Part shown: one piece after another, positions 33,082 to 44,504 of the stretch
Layout of the letters: every line of letters begins with the position of its first letter
Numbering within the stretch: position 1 is the stretch's first letter
DNA from: Hirundichthys speculiger
Taxonomy: Eukaryota > Chordata > Actinopteri > Beloniformes > Exocoetidae
Reading direction: 5' to 3'
NCBI GenBank assembly: GCA_018398805.1
Contig: JAGFBZ010000731.1
Location: 372,001-436,000, forward strand
DNA: 64,000 bases
The notes under the pieces: generated by a model
Seen by the model: only the letters and a program-made list of their open reading frames with translations
Told to the model about the DNA's origin: nothing
Databases searched by the model: none
Made by a program: the position numbers and the translations under genes

Positions 33082-33770
33082 GTGACGGGAGCAGGTAAAG
33101 ACAAGGCATGAAGCATTCCTGGCATTCAGCACACTCAGCTGCTCAGCCTGACGAGTTGACACTTTAAAAAGCAGTTTCCTGCAGCGAGCCGGTGCCCTGT
33201 GTGGTCTGGCTTCAACAGCCAGCTCTTGTTCAGAGGGGAAGAATGCAAAACTTTCTTTTGCAAAACATCTAGATTCCCACCATTTGGCCCGTGGAGTTTC
33301 CCCTGCAGCGCCTGCATGCACGGTGACCCGTGTTTGTGTTTTTGAGGTGATTTTGATTTGGAAAGTGAGCAGCGGGACGCAAGCTCCAGAGCGAAAGAAG
33401 CCGCTTGCAAAATGTGGATGACTGCATTTTAGCAGCAGGGGCGATGAGAGTAGAGGACTGTTTACACGGGCATGAAGCGGAGGCTGCTCCTGCACCGCTT
33501 GGACGTATTGAACTGTGCTCCATGTGGGTCGGCGCTCCGGGAAGTAATTAACATATATGGATTTTAATCAGCTCGTCCTTTAGAGCTGCCCCACACACAC
33601 ATAGATTTTTACACCCCGCTGGCTAAAAGAGGACTCAGATGAAAGATACTCGCTATTAAAAGGGAAAAGTTGTTATTCTAAAAATATGACTGTATTTTTA
33701 ATTGAAAGAAACAGGCTACTTTTGTTCTTTATTCTTATAATAGTCTGTCTCTTTGGACTGTCCAGGTTCC
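33082..33770. other. Septin 7 intron 2, no exon seen
   Basis: A 147-codon - frame (33495-33052) spans this part, but it lacks any domain or splice sites and begins in the arm of the preceding transposon, so it is taken as chance. Confidence 0.45.
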
Positions 33771-33771
33771 A

Positions 33772-35036
33772 GTCCTGTCACAGATAACTATTACTTGGAT
33801 TTTTTTTTTAAATTATCATCTTTGTACTGATGCCAACTATATAACACTAACCTGATAACCAATAACACACACATATACCTAAGATCATTACTTCAATACT
33901 ACAAACTTAACCAAAAACAGTTTTGACTCTTTAAATGAATAGATATTTATTTTTCCCAATGAAAACTATTGGCAAGCCTCTCAAACATTTTCGTAAAGCT
34001 ATCAAACAAACCTGTTTGATATCTCACATTAACTTAAATAAGGTTCATTACTGACTGATATAAATAATAAAGGCTCCTTGAACTGATGGAAATACATGCA
34101 TCAGAATTACAAACTAAAAAAGTGCCTTCCTCAATGATAATAAAAAATAACGCACAGTGCATAATGTACTGACACAAGTTAGACTTAGACTTTATTTAAA
34201 TAAACTGAAAAAGTGCACTCCATAGTAACAAAAAATTATGTTTAAAGGATTTTGGCTTGTGTTTCCATTCAAATGAATACCTTTAATCAAATTAAATGAG
34301 GTTTGGTAGTTTTTTTTTTTTTTTTATCTCATGGAAGCTTTAGATGAGAGAGATGATGGCGAGGAGAGGAGAGGGGAGGCAGATGGACGTTAGCTCACGT
34401 TAGCTCATGTTAGCTCATGTTAGCACGATTTCAAAACTCCATGGAAGCGATGGTTATGTTTCAGGTGGCTTATCGGGTTTGACGTATTAAAGCTTGTGCT
34501 ATTTTTCCCTCCTCGTGAAATTCGCTTGGAGCATTTGCCACAAATAACCAGCAAACTGTCTTCTTCTGAAACTATAACCAAGTACCATACAAATTGCCGC
34601 CATGTTTTTTTTTTAAAACAGTGCACTCTGCAGCAATGCTGCATTCAAGGTGTAACGTAAATTACTCTGTTCCCTTGTTTGCTAGTCGTTCTTTCAGCCT
34701 TTTCTATTATTTTTATTTTTTTATGTGTAACATGTGGGGAATTACTGCGAATATCAATTGAAGTTAGCAACTACCAAAATTATGTCCGAGTTAACAAGTT
34801 GTTTTCTAGCATGAGGGGGTATTTTGATTTTCCTTACTGAGAAATCGTTTTTCTGATAATGCCAACGTCACTTGAACATAACATTCACTGCCGGTCATTC
34901 AAGGCTCAGAGGGAGCGAGGCACTGCTGTGTTGATAAAAATATATATGTTATCGGGGCTATTCGTCATGATATCGGACTTATCGGGATGACGTCATTATT
35001 TCCTGTTATCGGGTCGATAATTATCGTGCACCCCTA
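33772..35036 (+). mobile_element. hAT element, family L, left end damaged
   Basis: The right end ..TTATCGTGCACCCCTA is intact and matches 50872 and the inverted end at 63904. The internal sequence (ACATATACCTAAGATCATTAC, then the BED-finger remnant, then GACGTCATTATTTCCTGTTATCG) is collinear with the copy at 48402-50872. The left terminus is degraded. It contains a BED zinc-finger pseudogene on the - strand. Confidence 0.75.
34420..34644 (-). pseudogene. BED zinc-finger remnant of a hAT transposase
   Basis: The 74-codon - frame includes VICGKCSKRISRGGKNSTSF and NTSNPISHLKHNHRFHG. That gives the BED pattern Cx2C..H with the SRGG and FNTSN-hL motifs of ZBED/DREF-type DNA-binding fingers. Only the finger is left; no catalytic domain follows. 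The same piece recurs in family L copies at 50281-50469 and about 59990-60150. Confidence 0.75.
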
Positions 35037-35039
35037 ACA

Positions 35040-35888
35040 TAAACTATATTGATTAGAAGTTTTAAAGACTCAAGGTTTCTCAGCTGTTATCACACAAAAT
35101 CCCCCACTCATAGTTTGCCATTGTTGTTTAAGAAATAATGTGTTATCGGTGCTAGTGATGGAAGATGGTCATTAAGACCTACAGTCTTTAGCAGAAGTGC
35201 TGAGGTCAACAGTAAAGACATCACTGGAGATCTACCCAAAGCTGGATCAGAGATGTAGGAAGGTAAGAACAGACCAGGTCTTTATCGACGGGAGCTGGAG
35301 CTCTGCTTTTTGTCATCAGCTCTTCAATTTACTGCCCTGAGTCGGGGGGGTGTTTCTTGAAGATGCTTTGTGGTGTTAAAGTCATGCCTAAATTGTTAAT
35401 TCTTAATAATGCGATCGTGGTCTTCTTTGTTTTATTGGATTGTTATGGTTTTCGAGATTTTAAATGGTCAAAAACTGTGTCAAATTGAAACATCAATGGC
35501 CAACCGTGACCAAGGGTTCGGGTTCAGCAATAGTCGGTCAGTATTTTTTGACAGCTGACATCAAACAGAGCACTTGGCTATCTCCTGGCTTAGCTACATA
35601 CCACAAGGAGTGGAGTCTTGGGTCATATCAGGGTATTACATTACCAAGAGCTGCTGTCTGTGTTTAATGTCAGTGAAAGCAGAGCCAACTTGTCCCTGAC
35701 CTCAGAAGACGAGTTAAGACGTGTTGTTACAGTCTCATATTGCAACAAACGACACCTTTGAGCAACCCGTTATCTCGTACTGACAAAGGCATAACATAGA
35801 TCAGTGAAGAAGTGGCAGCTGCGGGTTCTTGGGAAAACGTCTGTGCTCCTTCTGTTAAACCAAAAACCTGTGAAGACACATCTAACTT

Positions 35889-35890
<2 letters not shown>
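35040..35890. other. Septin 7 intron 2, no exon seen
   Basis: It includes an isolated 67-codon + frame (35464-35667) that I do not recognise. No splice sites or transposon borders are clear. Confidence 0.4.

Positions 35891-35893
<3 letters not shown>

Positions 35894-35940
<47 letters not shown>
35894..35940. repeat. Uninterrupted run of 47 G
   Basis: A pure G homopolymer, followed by TGGGGGCGGGGG. It would form G-quadruplexes and is a likely site of assembly or sequencing error in length. Confidence 0.95.
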
Positions 35941-35941
<1 letters not shown>

Positions 35942-35989
35942 GGGGGCGGGGGATAAGCAGCACCAACAACTTACAGTTTTAGCACTGGT

Positions 35990-36240
35990 CCGTAAACGTT
36001 ACATGTGTGTTGTGAACGTCACCTGCGTTGATGTCAGCTGTTGCCAAACTGAATTGTGGGCTGCGTGTGCGTCACGTCAACGGCGTTGCCTTCGTCAAAA
36101 GTTGGGATGTTTTTAACTTTTCCCACTTCAGGACATCCGTCGGCCAACCGAGTTGCGGCTGCACAGCTAGAGCTAGCCAATAAAATCGTTTTGCAGAGGC
36201 GGGACTAAGTCAAAGCGGGCTGCTTATTTGTTCCTGGTTG
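35990..36240 (+). repeat. Dispersed repeat T, copy 1
   Basis: The segment with TCAAAAGTTGGGATG, AGTTGCGGCTGCACAGCTAG and AGCCAATAAAATCG is shared with 55080-55300 (same orientation) and 57800-58040 (inverted). It has no coding potential. The borders are not fixed. Confidence 0.6.
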
Positions 36241-36414
36241 TTCTTGATATGACGAACAAACGTCAGTACCCCACCCCAGATGAAGCATTGCTGTTTTTGA
36301 CAAATTTGTAGGATTGAATGATGTAGATGTTTTTTATTTTCTACACTTTAGTTGTAAATATTCAGTTTGACAATAACAAGTCAACAGCTCCTCCCCTTTG
36401 ACACTTTGACATCA

Positions 36415-37200
36415 GCATTGGTATCAGTATCTGTATTGGTATTGGTATCAGAATCTGTTTTGATATTTTGATATATATCGGTATTGGCATCGGAATTGGT
36501 ATCAGCATCTGTATTTGTATCAGTATTGGTATAAGTATCGACTTCAGAATTGGTATCAGTATTGGTATCGTATTGGTACTGTATCGGTATCAGTATTGGT
36601 AACGTTATCAGTATTGGTTTCGTATTGGTATCCGTATCAGTACTGGTATCAGTATTGGTAATGTTATCAGTATCGGTATTGGTATCGGTGTCAGTATCGA
36701 CATCAAAATCGGTATCAGTATTGGTACTGGTATCGGTATCAGTATTGGTAATGTTATCAGTATCAGTATTGGTATTGTATTGGTATCGATATCAGTATTG
36801 GTAATGGTAATCTGAAGGTGTATTTAAGTGTCTGATTGGAACTCAGAAGTGAATTCAGTGCATCTCTTAAGTTTTGGTATTGGTAATGTTATCAGTATCA
36901 GTATTGGTATCGTTGGTATTGGTATCAGTATTGGTAATGTTATCAGTATCAGTATTGGTATCGTTGGTATTGATATCAGTATTGGTAATGGTATCAGTAT
37001 CAGTATTGGTATTTGGTATTGGTATCAGTATTGGTATCAGTATCAGTATCATATTGGTATTGTATTGGTATCGGCATCAGTATTGGTATCGGTATCAGTA
37101 TTGGTAATGTTATCAGTATCAGTATTGGTATCAGTATTAGTATTGGTATCGTATTGGTATTGGTATCGTATTGGTATCGGTATCAGTATTGGTAATGGTA
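36415..37200. repeat. TATCAGTATTGG-type tandem array with a larger duplication
   Basis: Hexamer-based units of GGTATCAGTATT type fill the region. A unique 60-bp block (TAATCTGAAGGTGTATTTAA, then TGATTGGAACTCAGAAGTGAA) occurs at about 36808 and again at about 37199. A segment of about 391 bp has therefore been duplicated in tandem. The open frames here (Val/Ile/Tyr-rich) are by-products. Confidence 0.85.
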
Positions 37201-37264
37201 ATCTGAAGGTGTATTTAAGTGTCTGATTGGAACTCAGAAGTGAAATTAGTGCATCTCTAAGTTT

Positions 37265-38480
37265 TACGTCATTAGTAATGGGTATTATAGTTCAAAACAT
37301 GTGAATGCACTTTGAGTATTAATTGGATATTGGCAATTTATTGACGATTCTAAAACCAACATTCAGAAGCTGTAACCAGCATCATCTTGCCCGTCGTCAG
37401 TTTCGTCCATAAGCAGTTCATCTGCATGTCTTCCCCTTCATTATTACAAAGTCACAAAGATATGTTGACTGACTTTTTCATGAGAAGAGTATCTCAGCTG
37501 TAAAAGTTGAGCATATTTGAGGCAAAAGAAAAAAAAAAAAAACTTTAGTGTTCAGTTAATTGTGATATTAACTTGAGGTTATATCACCCAGCCCTAATGA
37601 GAGGCTAGTTGGAACATGTTATGGCCTATAAATCTTAATAGTTGGATCTCCATTTGAGGGATTATTACATAATCATGTCTTCTTTTTTTTCACTGTGTAT
37701 TGTTTTGGTGTGTTTTACTCGGCCACCATAAAAATGTTTAATATGTTGTTCATCTAACTGTGTAGCCTGTGTGACCCTGAGCTGTTTGGTGAAAGGACAG
37801 ACAGCAGTTCAAAGAGGCGTCCCGTCAGGTTTTTTTTTTTTTTTTCTCTTCACCCTTTAAGCTTCCTGTTTAGTAAACGGCCGCTGTGGAGGAGCAGCAG
37901 AGATGATGGACGAGAACCAGAGAAGATCTCCAGTCGAACAGATACTGTTTCACGCCTTCTCTCTGTCTGCCTTAACAAATTCTTTTGGCATCTGGCCCCA
38001 TTTTTACCCCCACAGATCCGAATTTCACACACAACTGTTTTAAAGGCGAGCTTCCCTGGAAGCTTCTCAGCTGGCGTTTGCTCGTCTAAAGGTTCCTGAA
38101 TGAATGCCTGAAAGCCTGCACGTGCGTTTAATGAAACATGTGACAATCAGTCATAAAACGAGCTCTCATTGTGCTTGAGCCCTCTTGTCTAGTCGATTAA
38201 TTACAAGCAAATTGAATGTCTGAGAATTTTACTTCAAAGGCAGCCCAGCCTTGCCCTCCAGTTTTGGTTTTGTAAGAATGGCTTCCTTCGTGCTGGATTT
38301 GCAGATTCCTCGTTCCCATCACACAACTTCCTGTGCTGTTGGTTAACGTTGAGGCCGACTCAGGAGATGCAGATGGACTTCAGGAATAACAACAGATGCC
38401 AGTTCCTGCCTCGTAAAAACCAGACCAAAGCATGAAGTTGTTTTGGTCTGGTTAAGTTTGTGTGTGTTAAGTTTGTGTGT
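37265..38480. other. Septin 7 intron 2, candidate conserved non-coding sequence
   Basis: There is no exon or transposon end. The part at about 38180-38260 (TAGTCGATTAATTACAAGCA and flanks) is compositionally unlike the repeats around it and holds homeodomain-type TAATTA cores. It could be a conserved non-coding element; this is inference only. Confidence 0.3.
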
Positions 38481-38484
38481 ATGG

Positions 38485-39652
38485 TAGGGATGGAACGGTT
38501 ACCGGTATTACGGTAAAGCGCTGTAAAATTTTTACTCGATAACAATTACCGTTTATGTTTGACTTCATCTCATTATTGCGGTCGATTACCGGGATAATGT
38601 AATATCAGCCTCATTCAAGTCTGTGAGCAACTCGCGACTGTGTCTCATGTGAATATATACCTTGTAACTTCGGCATCGTAACGTAATTATGGCAGGAAAG
38701 GACATTTACCAACCCACTAAAATGACAAAATCCAACTGTCTGGGCATATTTTTTTTTTTCTAATAATACAGAGGGGGACAACTGGTGGAGGACAGTTATC
38801 CTGTCTGCAGAGCACTTGTTAACATTTTATTGTAATTTGTAGAAGCAACTTGAAGGAGCTAGGGCTAATGCTTCAAGCTACTGAGATGTTTGACCGAGAG
38901 TAACCTGGTTGACGCGCTTCGCTAACTCACATTTCGTAAACGTTACCGTTGCGTGTTGATCGAAAAAGGACCGGAATGATGTTCTTCTCTGATGCAGTTA
39001 AAACATTAATTTATTCCATTTAACTGATCCGACAACCATAACGCCGGCAGTTAGCGCCACAGCAGGTCAAAAACCTTTTGCCCTTCCGGGTCAAACACCT
39101 AACCAATAACAGGCAGCTACCTTTATACCTGACCCTCAGGTAACAACACAGCGACACCCCACAGACACACAGAGTGAACTACAATTCACAACAACATATT
39201 TGGCTCCTTTACAACTGTTTATTTATTTGCACATTTATACTTATTCAAGGTTCAGCTTAAAGTCAAACGTTTATTTCATTTGAACTTGCGCTATAATTTT
39301 TGTTCCTGATAATTGTTTGCATATTTTGACCTACTTTAGTTGTTAAAGTGTTTATTTAGATTTGCACCAGACAAATAAGCTTTGTTCCTGTTATTTATTT
39401 TGTTCATTTAAAATAAAACCTCTTTCTGTTCCAGTTGTTTGCCCTTTTAATGTGAAAGTTTCATTTTGATAAGATTTTGGCTTCTAATGTTTTAGTATGA
39501 CAAGAAAATTACAAGAAATTATGTGAAGTTATTTAAATGTATGTGTTTTTTGGACATTTGTACAGCAATTAAGAATTGAGATAATATCGTAAACCGTGAT
39601 AGTTTGTTCACTATAATCGAGATACCAAATTTTCCATATCGTTACATCCCTA
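38485..39652 (+). mobile_element. hAT non-autonomous element, family C, with perfect 8-bp TSD
   Basis: Ends TAGGGATGGAACGG and ..CGTTACATCCCTA are flanked by GTGTATGG on both sides (38477-38484 and 39653-39660). It is 1168 bp with no transposase frame. The ends are rich in GATTACCG/CGATAA words. A second, SINE-interrupted copy is at 55363-56791. Confidence 0.88.
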
Positions 39653-39660
39653 GTGTATGG

Positions 39661-40273
39661 CTTCGATCGTGAAAAAGAAATGTACGTTGATGGAGATGTG
39701 AGAGGAAATGCCGGCGTTGGAGAGACTGGAGAGCTGATTGCATTGTGAGCAGGCTGCTCAGTCACTGACGGGAGGTTGGCTGCAGCGCTGCTGTACTTGG
39801 CTCCTTACTGAAGTGTGAAAGCTCGGCCGGTGTAAGAGGCCCGGCATTGTTCTGCGCTAGATTTGGAGCAAACAGATGGTGGAATATGAGAAGACTTGGC
39901 TGCAGTCTGCAGGTAACGCGCTCAGATTCCAGCAGTGCAGACGGGGAGGAGGAATCGTACGGGTATGGAGGCGAAGCGTGTTGGTAATAAAACGGTTCAC
40001 TTCCCATTAACCAGCAACGAAATTAGAGAAGCTTATTTAAGCACTACCTGGCATCAGCCTGGAAATGGTCCATCTCTTCTGGAGTCTGAGAAAATGAGAC
40101 GAACAAAGACGACGAAGATCAGACTGGCTGGAAAAATGAGCTTCAACGTGTGTGATGTTGAAATGTTTCAGCATAACGTAACAGGGAAAACTTTAGACAA
40201 GTTTAGGAGTATCCTGATTAGGAGACTAGCAGTCATCTGGGATGGATGTTTCATGTTTCTAAACGGCTCTGTG
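39661..40273. other. Septin 7 intron 2, no exon seen
   Basis: A 143-codon + frame (39935-40366) overlaps the start of the next transposon and shows no recognised domain. No splice pattern supports it. Confidence 0.4.
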
Positions 40274-40281
40274 ATGTGCAC

Positions 40282-40971
40282 TAGGCTTGGGCGGTATCCA
40301 AATTTTGATACCGTCAAACTTCCCTCACATTTTACCGGGGTATACCGGTATTACCGCGACTATTAAGGCGAACAAACACCACCGGCAGGACGCCGCCCGT
40401 CAAAACAGCCGTCCCCATTATGTGCCCCGCCGCGGGACTTTACGCCTGAAAAAAAAAAAAGCGAGTTTACCTCGAAACAGCAGTTCAGTGCTTCAATATA
40501 AAGTTGGCTCAACTACAGTTGTTATTTATTTGTGTATTTCTTGCTTTTCACTGTAGTTTTAACTGTTCCTTCTCTGCTGAAGCTGCCTGCAGCCTGTCTC
40601 CTGCAGCGCTAAAACGCGCTTTACAGTAAAGTGTCTGATGCGGGACGTTTTACTTCCTGTAAATTCTTCAACATAAAAGTCCAACATCATTAGTTTCATT
40701 AGAAGCTTTTATTTTGAAGCAGCAAGCTCAGGAAGTGTTGTTTTCATAGTCAGTACCGTAACAGGACGAGTCAAACGGGCGAGCGAGTCAGCTGCGAGTG
40801 AACATGAAATAACGGTAAAATAAAGCAGAACACACAGCGATACAGGAGAGAAACTAAACTTTAAACCACAGAAATCATTCATTGCATTTTTAAGACGGTA
40901 TTGAAACTGATACCGCTGCTATTTTTGAATACCGGAAGTATACGGTATTACCGTAATACCGCTAAAGCCTA
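40282..40971. mobile_element. hAT non-autonomous element with perfect 8-bp TSD
   Basis: Ends TAGGCTTGGGCGGTATCC and ..ATACCGCTAAAGCCTA are flanked by ATGTGCAC (40274-40281 and 40972-40979). Subterminal regions carry GGTATACCGGTATTACCG-like words in both orientations. It is 690 bp and non-coding. Confidence 0.87.
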
Positions 40972-41322
40972 ATGTGCACAGAGGAAGATCATGTTCTCAG
41001 GTGAGGCCTGCAGCTGATGATTGTCTTTGAAAGGCCACTAATCTGTCAGTGTATTTTTTTTAGTCATTTTATTATTCGTCACTGGCGTCACGCTAAATAT
41101 AAAACAAAAAAAAAAAAAGCAAAGGTTAGTACTCAGTTTTGTAAACTGGCTGTCCTTTAAAATGGCAGATGTCGTGTGATTTTTTTTGTCATGTGAACAG
41201 GGCGGCTGATGGTGTTTGACATGTTTGACTGTTTCAATAAAGTTAATTCAAACAGAAACAGAGTTTGTGCAAATGTTAGAGCAGCAGCTTCTCTGCTGAC
41301 TTTGGTTGTGAACCTGAGTATA

Positions 41323-42361
41323 CTGTATTTTCCAGACTGTAAGTCCCCTTTTTTTTCAGTAGTTTGTCTGGTCCCACGACTTGTAAAAAAAAAATGACAA
41401 GAGTGAATCCATAAAGACTGAGAGAACACAAATATGACACCAAAAAGAAAAAGTTCTACTGCACAATTTAAACTGAAGATGATAAAATCTGAAAAAGTCT
41501 AAAAGCTGATAACAGTAATGGAGCAGCAGAACGTTTGGAGTGAAGAGAAACTAGTCAGAGACTGAAGAAAAGCAGAGGAACCTCTGACAGCTATGAAACA
41601 ATCAAAGAAGAAGAACCACGGACTGAAAGATGGACAGAGATGGAGGAACGAGTCCACAGCTGGAGGAGCGAGTCCACAGATGGAGGAACGAGTCCGCAGA
41701 TGGAGGAGTGAGTCCACAGCTGGAGGGACGAGTCCACAGCTGGAGGGATGAGTCTGCAGATGGAGGAGTGAGTCCACAGCTGGAGGGACGAGTCCGCAGC
41801 TGGACGGACGAGTCCATAGATGGAGGAGCGTGTCCCCAGCTGGAGGAGCGGGTCCCCAGCTGGAGGAACGAGTCCACAGATGGAGGAACGAGTCCACAGA
41901 TGAAGGAACGAGTCTACAGATGAAGGAGCGAGTCTTCAGATGGAGGAACGAGTCCACAGATGGAGGAGTGAGTCCAAAGCTGGAGGAACGAGTCCACAGA
42001 TGGAGGAGTGAGTCCAAAGCTGGAGGAACGAGTCCACAGATGGAGGAGTGAGTCCAAAGCTGGAGGAGCGAGTCCACAGATGGAGGAACGAGTCCAAAGC
42101 TGGAGGAGGGAGTCCACAGATGGAGGAACGAATCCACAGATGGAGGAGTGAGTCCACAGCTGGAGGAGGGAGTCCAAAGCTGGAGGAGGGAGTCCAAAGC
42201 TGGAGGGACGAGTCCAAAGCTGGAGGGACGAGTCCACAGATGGAGGGACGAGTCCACAGATGGAGGAGCGGGTCCACAGATGGAGGAGTGGGTCCACAGA
42301 TGGGTCGTTGAACAGCTGCTCCTGGAGGGGGCTCGTCAACAGTCCAATTATCACCTGCTCT
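41323..42361 (+). mobile_element. pogo-like element with an expanded minisatellite in its transposase gene
   Basis: The 5' end near ACTGTATTTTCCAGACTGTAAG resembles the terminal repeat of fish pogo-like elements. From the ATG at 41434 a decayed frame encodes MTPKRKSSTAQFKLKMI, then (after stops) EEKLVRD and TAMKQSKKKNHGLKD. This order matches the N-terminal helix-turn-helix region of pogo/Jerky-type transposases. After the 20-bp array the frame resumes as RWVVEQLLLEG. The catalytic domain is absent. Confidence 0.65.
41639..42302. repeat. 20-bp minisatellite, 33 units
   Basis: The unit TGGAGGAACGAGTCCACAGA, with AGTG/AGCG/GACG, ACAGC and AAAGC variants, repeats with an exact 20-bp period from 41641 to 42300. 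In one frame a unit reads MEERVHRW, the sequence expected at this point of the surrounding pogo-like transposase. Because 20 is not a multiple of three, all three frames are read in turn and stay open. Confidence 0.92.
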
Positions 42362-42364
42362 AAT

Positions 42365-43679
42365 TGCCTGATGTCACTTGAATATATTTTTTCCCGTTTC
42401 ACGATGTATTTTTTGACAGATGCAATTAATAGTCTGGAAAATCTGGTAAATGTCTCCCACTTAGGGGTTGGAGCTATTTTTCTAAGTTGACATCCACCCC
42501 AAGAGCCACACAGCTAACACTGACAGCATTCACCCTGGTACATTAATAACATTAACTATTACCGTTTATCTCACCGTTCTGAAGGCGTATCGTAGGCGTC
42601 AGGTCAGTTTCAACTCTGCCTTCATTTCATCTTCTGATGAACTGGAGACAGTGCCTTTATCCATGTTTACCTCTCATCTTCATACATTTCTTCACTGTAG
42701 CCAGGCTCCGTTTGGCTGCACTGCTGCAGCTGCAACTACATCACCAGCGCGTTACCCACAAGGCCAACGTTTTAAAGCAAAATTCTCAGCTGGTAATAGC
42801 ACGAACATATTACACATACGCATTTAGAAGCCTCTCATTTTTGTGAAAGTTGAGTTCAAACATGGAATCCATTTGCAAGAGATCAGCTCTGGATTTAAAA
42901 AAGAAAATGTATTCTCATTTTAGCCCTATGAGGAGAAAATTGTCCCATTACACGTCTTGTGCTGTTTATGCCATAAAGCAACTGGGTCACTCCCTAAGAA
43001 GGAACGCCACCAGAATGTGTTCAAGTGGGTTTTTCTTCTTTCACTTTTCTTTTTTTTTTTTTTCTTTTTCTCCCTCTGTCCCAACTCTCTCTTCCCTCCT
43101 CTCAGCGAGGGGGGAAAAAGCTGTTTCCTGCCCCTTTTGTCCAGCTGGCATTTTGAATAGAAACTCTTGGAGAGATTAGCCAGATCCAGGGCCAGCATGG
43201 AGGTCTGAGCCGAGCTGGAGAGTCTGCTGGGAGCTGGGAGGAGAGGGGAAGCCGTGGCTGCTTCACGCTGCTTCTGATGAGCAACACAGTCAGCTCTTGA
43301 CAGCACTTGTCATCTCCTAAAGAAACTCAAAGTCAGAGCTCATGGACAGCTTTGGATCTGACGTTGCAGAGAGCCGGACTGAAACCGTTCTGCAAGAACT
43401 CTGACATGTAAATTCCCTGCATTGAAGCTCTGTTTAATTCATTGGACTGTATCCTCAGTGGCCACCGTCTCCGGCCAAGACGGTTTTCAGTGTTGCACAA
43501 CACGCCTCCGTGGTGCAGATTGTCCATCCAGCCATTATTTACGGATTGGGAAACTGGGAGGGGGAAAAAAAGAGAGAAAATGGTGAAGAGACGAGCCACA
43601 GAAGATGACAAACTGTTTGATGGGAGGGTGTGTATCATTCTCTCCTTAGTGCTACCATAATCCCGTTAGGTTAGTGCCA
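42365..43679. other. Septin 7 intron 2, no exon seen
   Basis: It is largely non-repetitive. A T-rich tract lies at about 43040-43070. The stretch 42850-43010 is unlike the neighbouring repeats and might be conserved non-coding sequence. The open frames lack domains. Confidence 0.4.
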
Positions 43680-43687
43680 GTCGCAGG

Positions 43688-44504
43688 TAGGGGTGTGAAA
43701 AAAAAATTGATTTGGCAATATATCGCGATTTTCGGCCGCCCAATATAATATCGATTTTTCAGCTCCTAATATGGATTTTTTTTAGGAAAATTCATGTATT
43801 CATGTATTAGATGCATTGTGAATACTTAAATGTGCAAAAACACTAATAATAAACAATAAATACTAGGGCTGTAGCGATACACTAATCTCGTGGTATTCGG
43901 CTCACGATACAATATATATCGATACTCATCTTACAATACATTTACATCATTTTCCAAAAGATTTTAAAGGGACAAAGTGATTTTGGTGACATCTTGTGAG
44001 TGTTCCAATGACTGTTAGAATTAATTGGACTGAAAGCATCAATTACACATTATATGGCTGACAGGCAGCTTGCAAATGCTGGACAAAATAAATAAAAGAT
44101 TTGTTGAGAAAAATAGTTTCATTATTTAAACAGTGCAAATTGTTGCTTGCAAGCTTTTAAACGTGGGACACGGGGGTTTTGAAAGAAGCTTAGAATATCG
44201 ATACCCACGGCTGAAAAATCGATACTCGATAAAATATCGATATATATTGCAGAATCGATAAAATCACTCAGCTCTAATAAATAGGTTGTTTTGAAGCAAA
44301 TAGTTTTGATGCAATTTGTCCTCTGAATGATCAATATCATCTGATGAACATATACGGCAACTTGATTTTTCATCTCTACTTTTAATTTTGATATTAATTG
44401 GGTAGAATATCGCAATATATCTTGACATCGTGATAATATCGCATCGTGACCCAAGTATCATAATACATATCGTATTGCGAGGTCCTTGCCAATACTCACC
44501 CCTA
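43688..44504 (+). mobile_element. hAT family A element with perfect 8-bp TSD, host to a family B insertion
   Basis: Ends TAGGGGTGTGAAAAAAA and ..CAATACTCACCCCTA are flanked by GTCGCAGG (43680-43687 and 44505-44512). The body is split by family B (43864-44276). Confidence 0.9.
43864..44276 (+). mobile_element. hAT family B element inserted in family A
   Basis: Starts TAGGGCTGTAGCGATACAC and ends AATCACTCAGCTCTA. Flanks are ATAAATAC and ATAAATAG (seven of eight equal). Unbroken family A copies read ATAAATAGG at this place, so the target duplication is clear and B is younger than this A copy. Confidence 0.9.

Noticed and set aside
33052..33495. 147-codon - strand ORF after the long-TIR element
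   Set aside because: It starts in unremarkable intron sequence and ends in the transposon arm; it has no domain, splice sites or promoter.
35892..36116. Poly-Gly / poly-Pro ORFs
   Set aside because: They are translations of the 47-G run.
36550..37226. Val/Ile/Tyr-rich ORFs in the TATCAGTATTGG array
   Set aside because: They are low-complexity translations of a simple repeat with no start context or homology.
41639..42302. Regular direct repeats that might suggest a CRISPR array
   Set aside because: The units are contiguous 20-mers without unique spacers and no cas genes are present; the genome is eukaryotic.
41499..42402. Several long ORFs on both strands (up to 252 codons) in the 20-bp array
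   Set aside because: They follow from a stop-free 20-bp unit read in all frames. The unit shifts frame each time, so no stable protein repeat exists.
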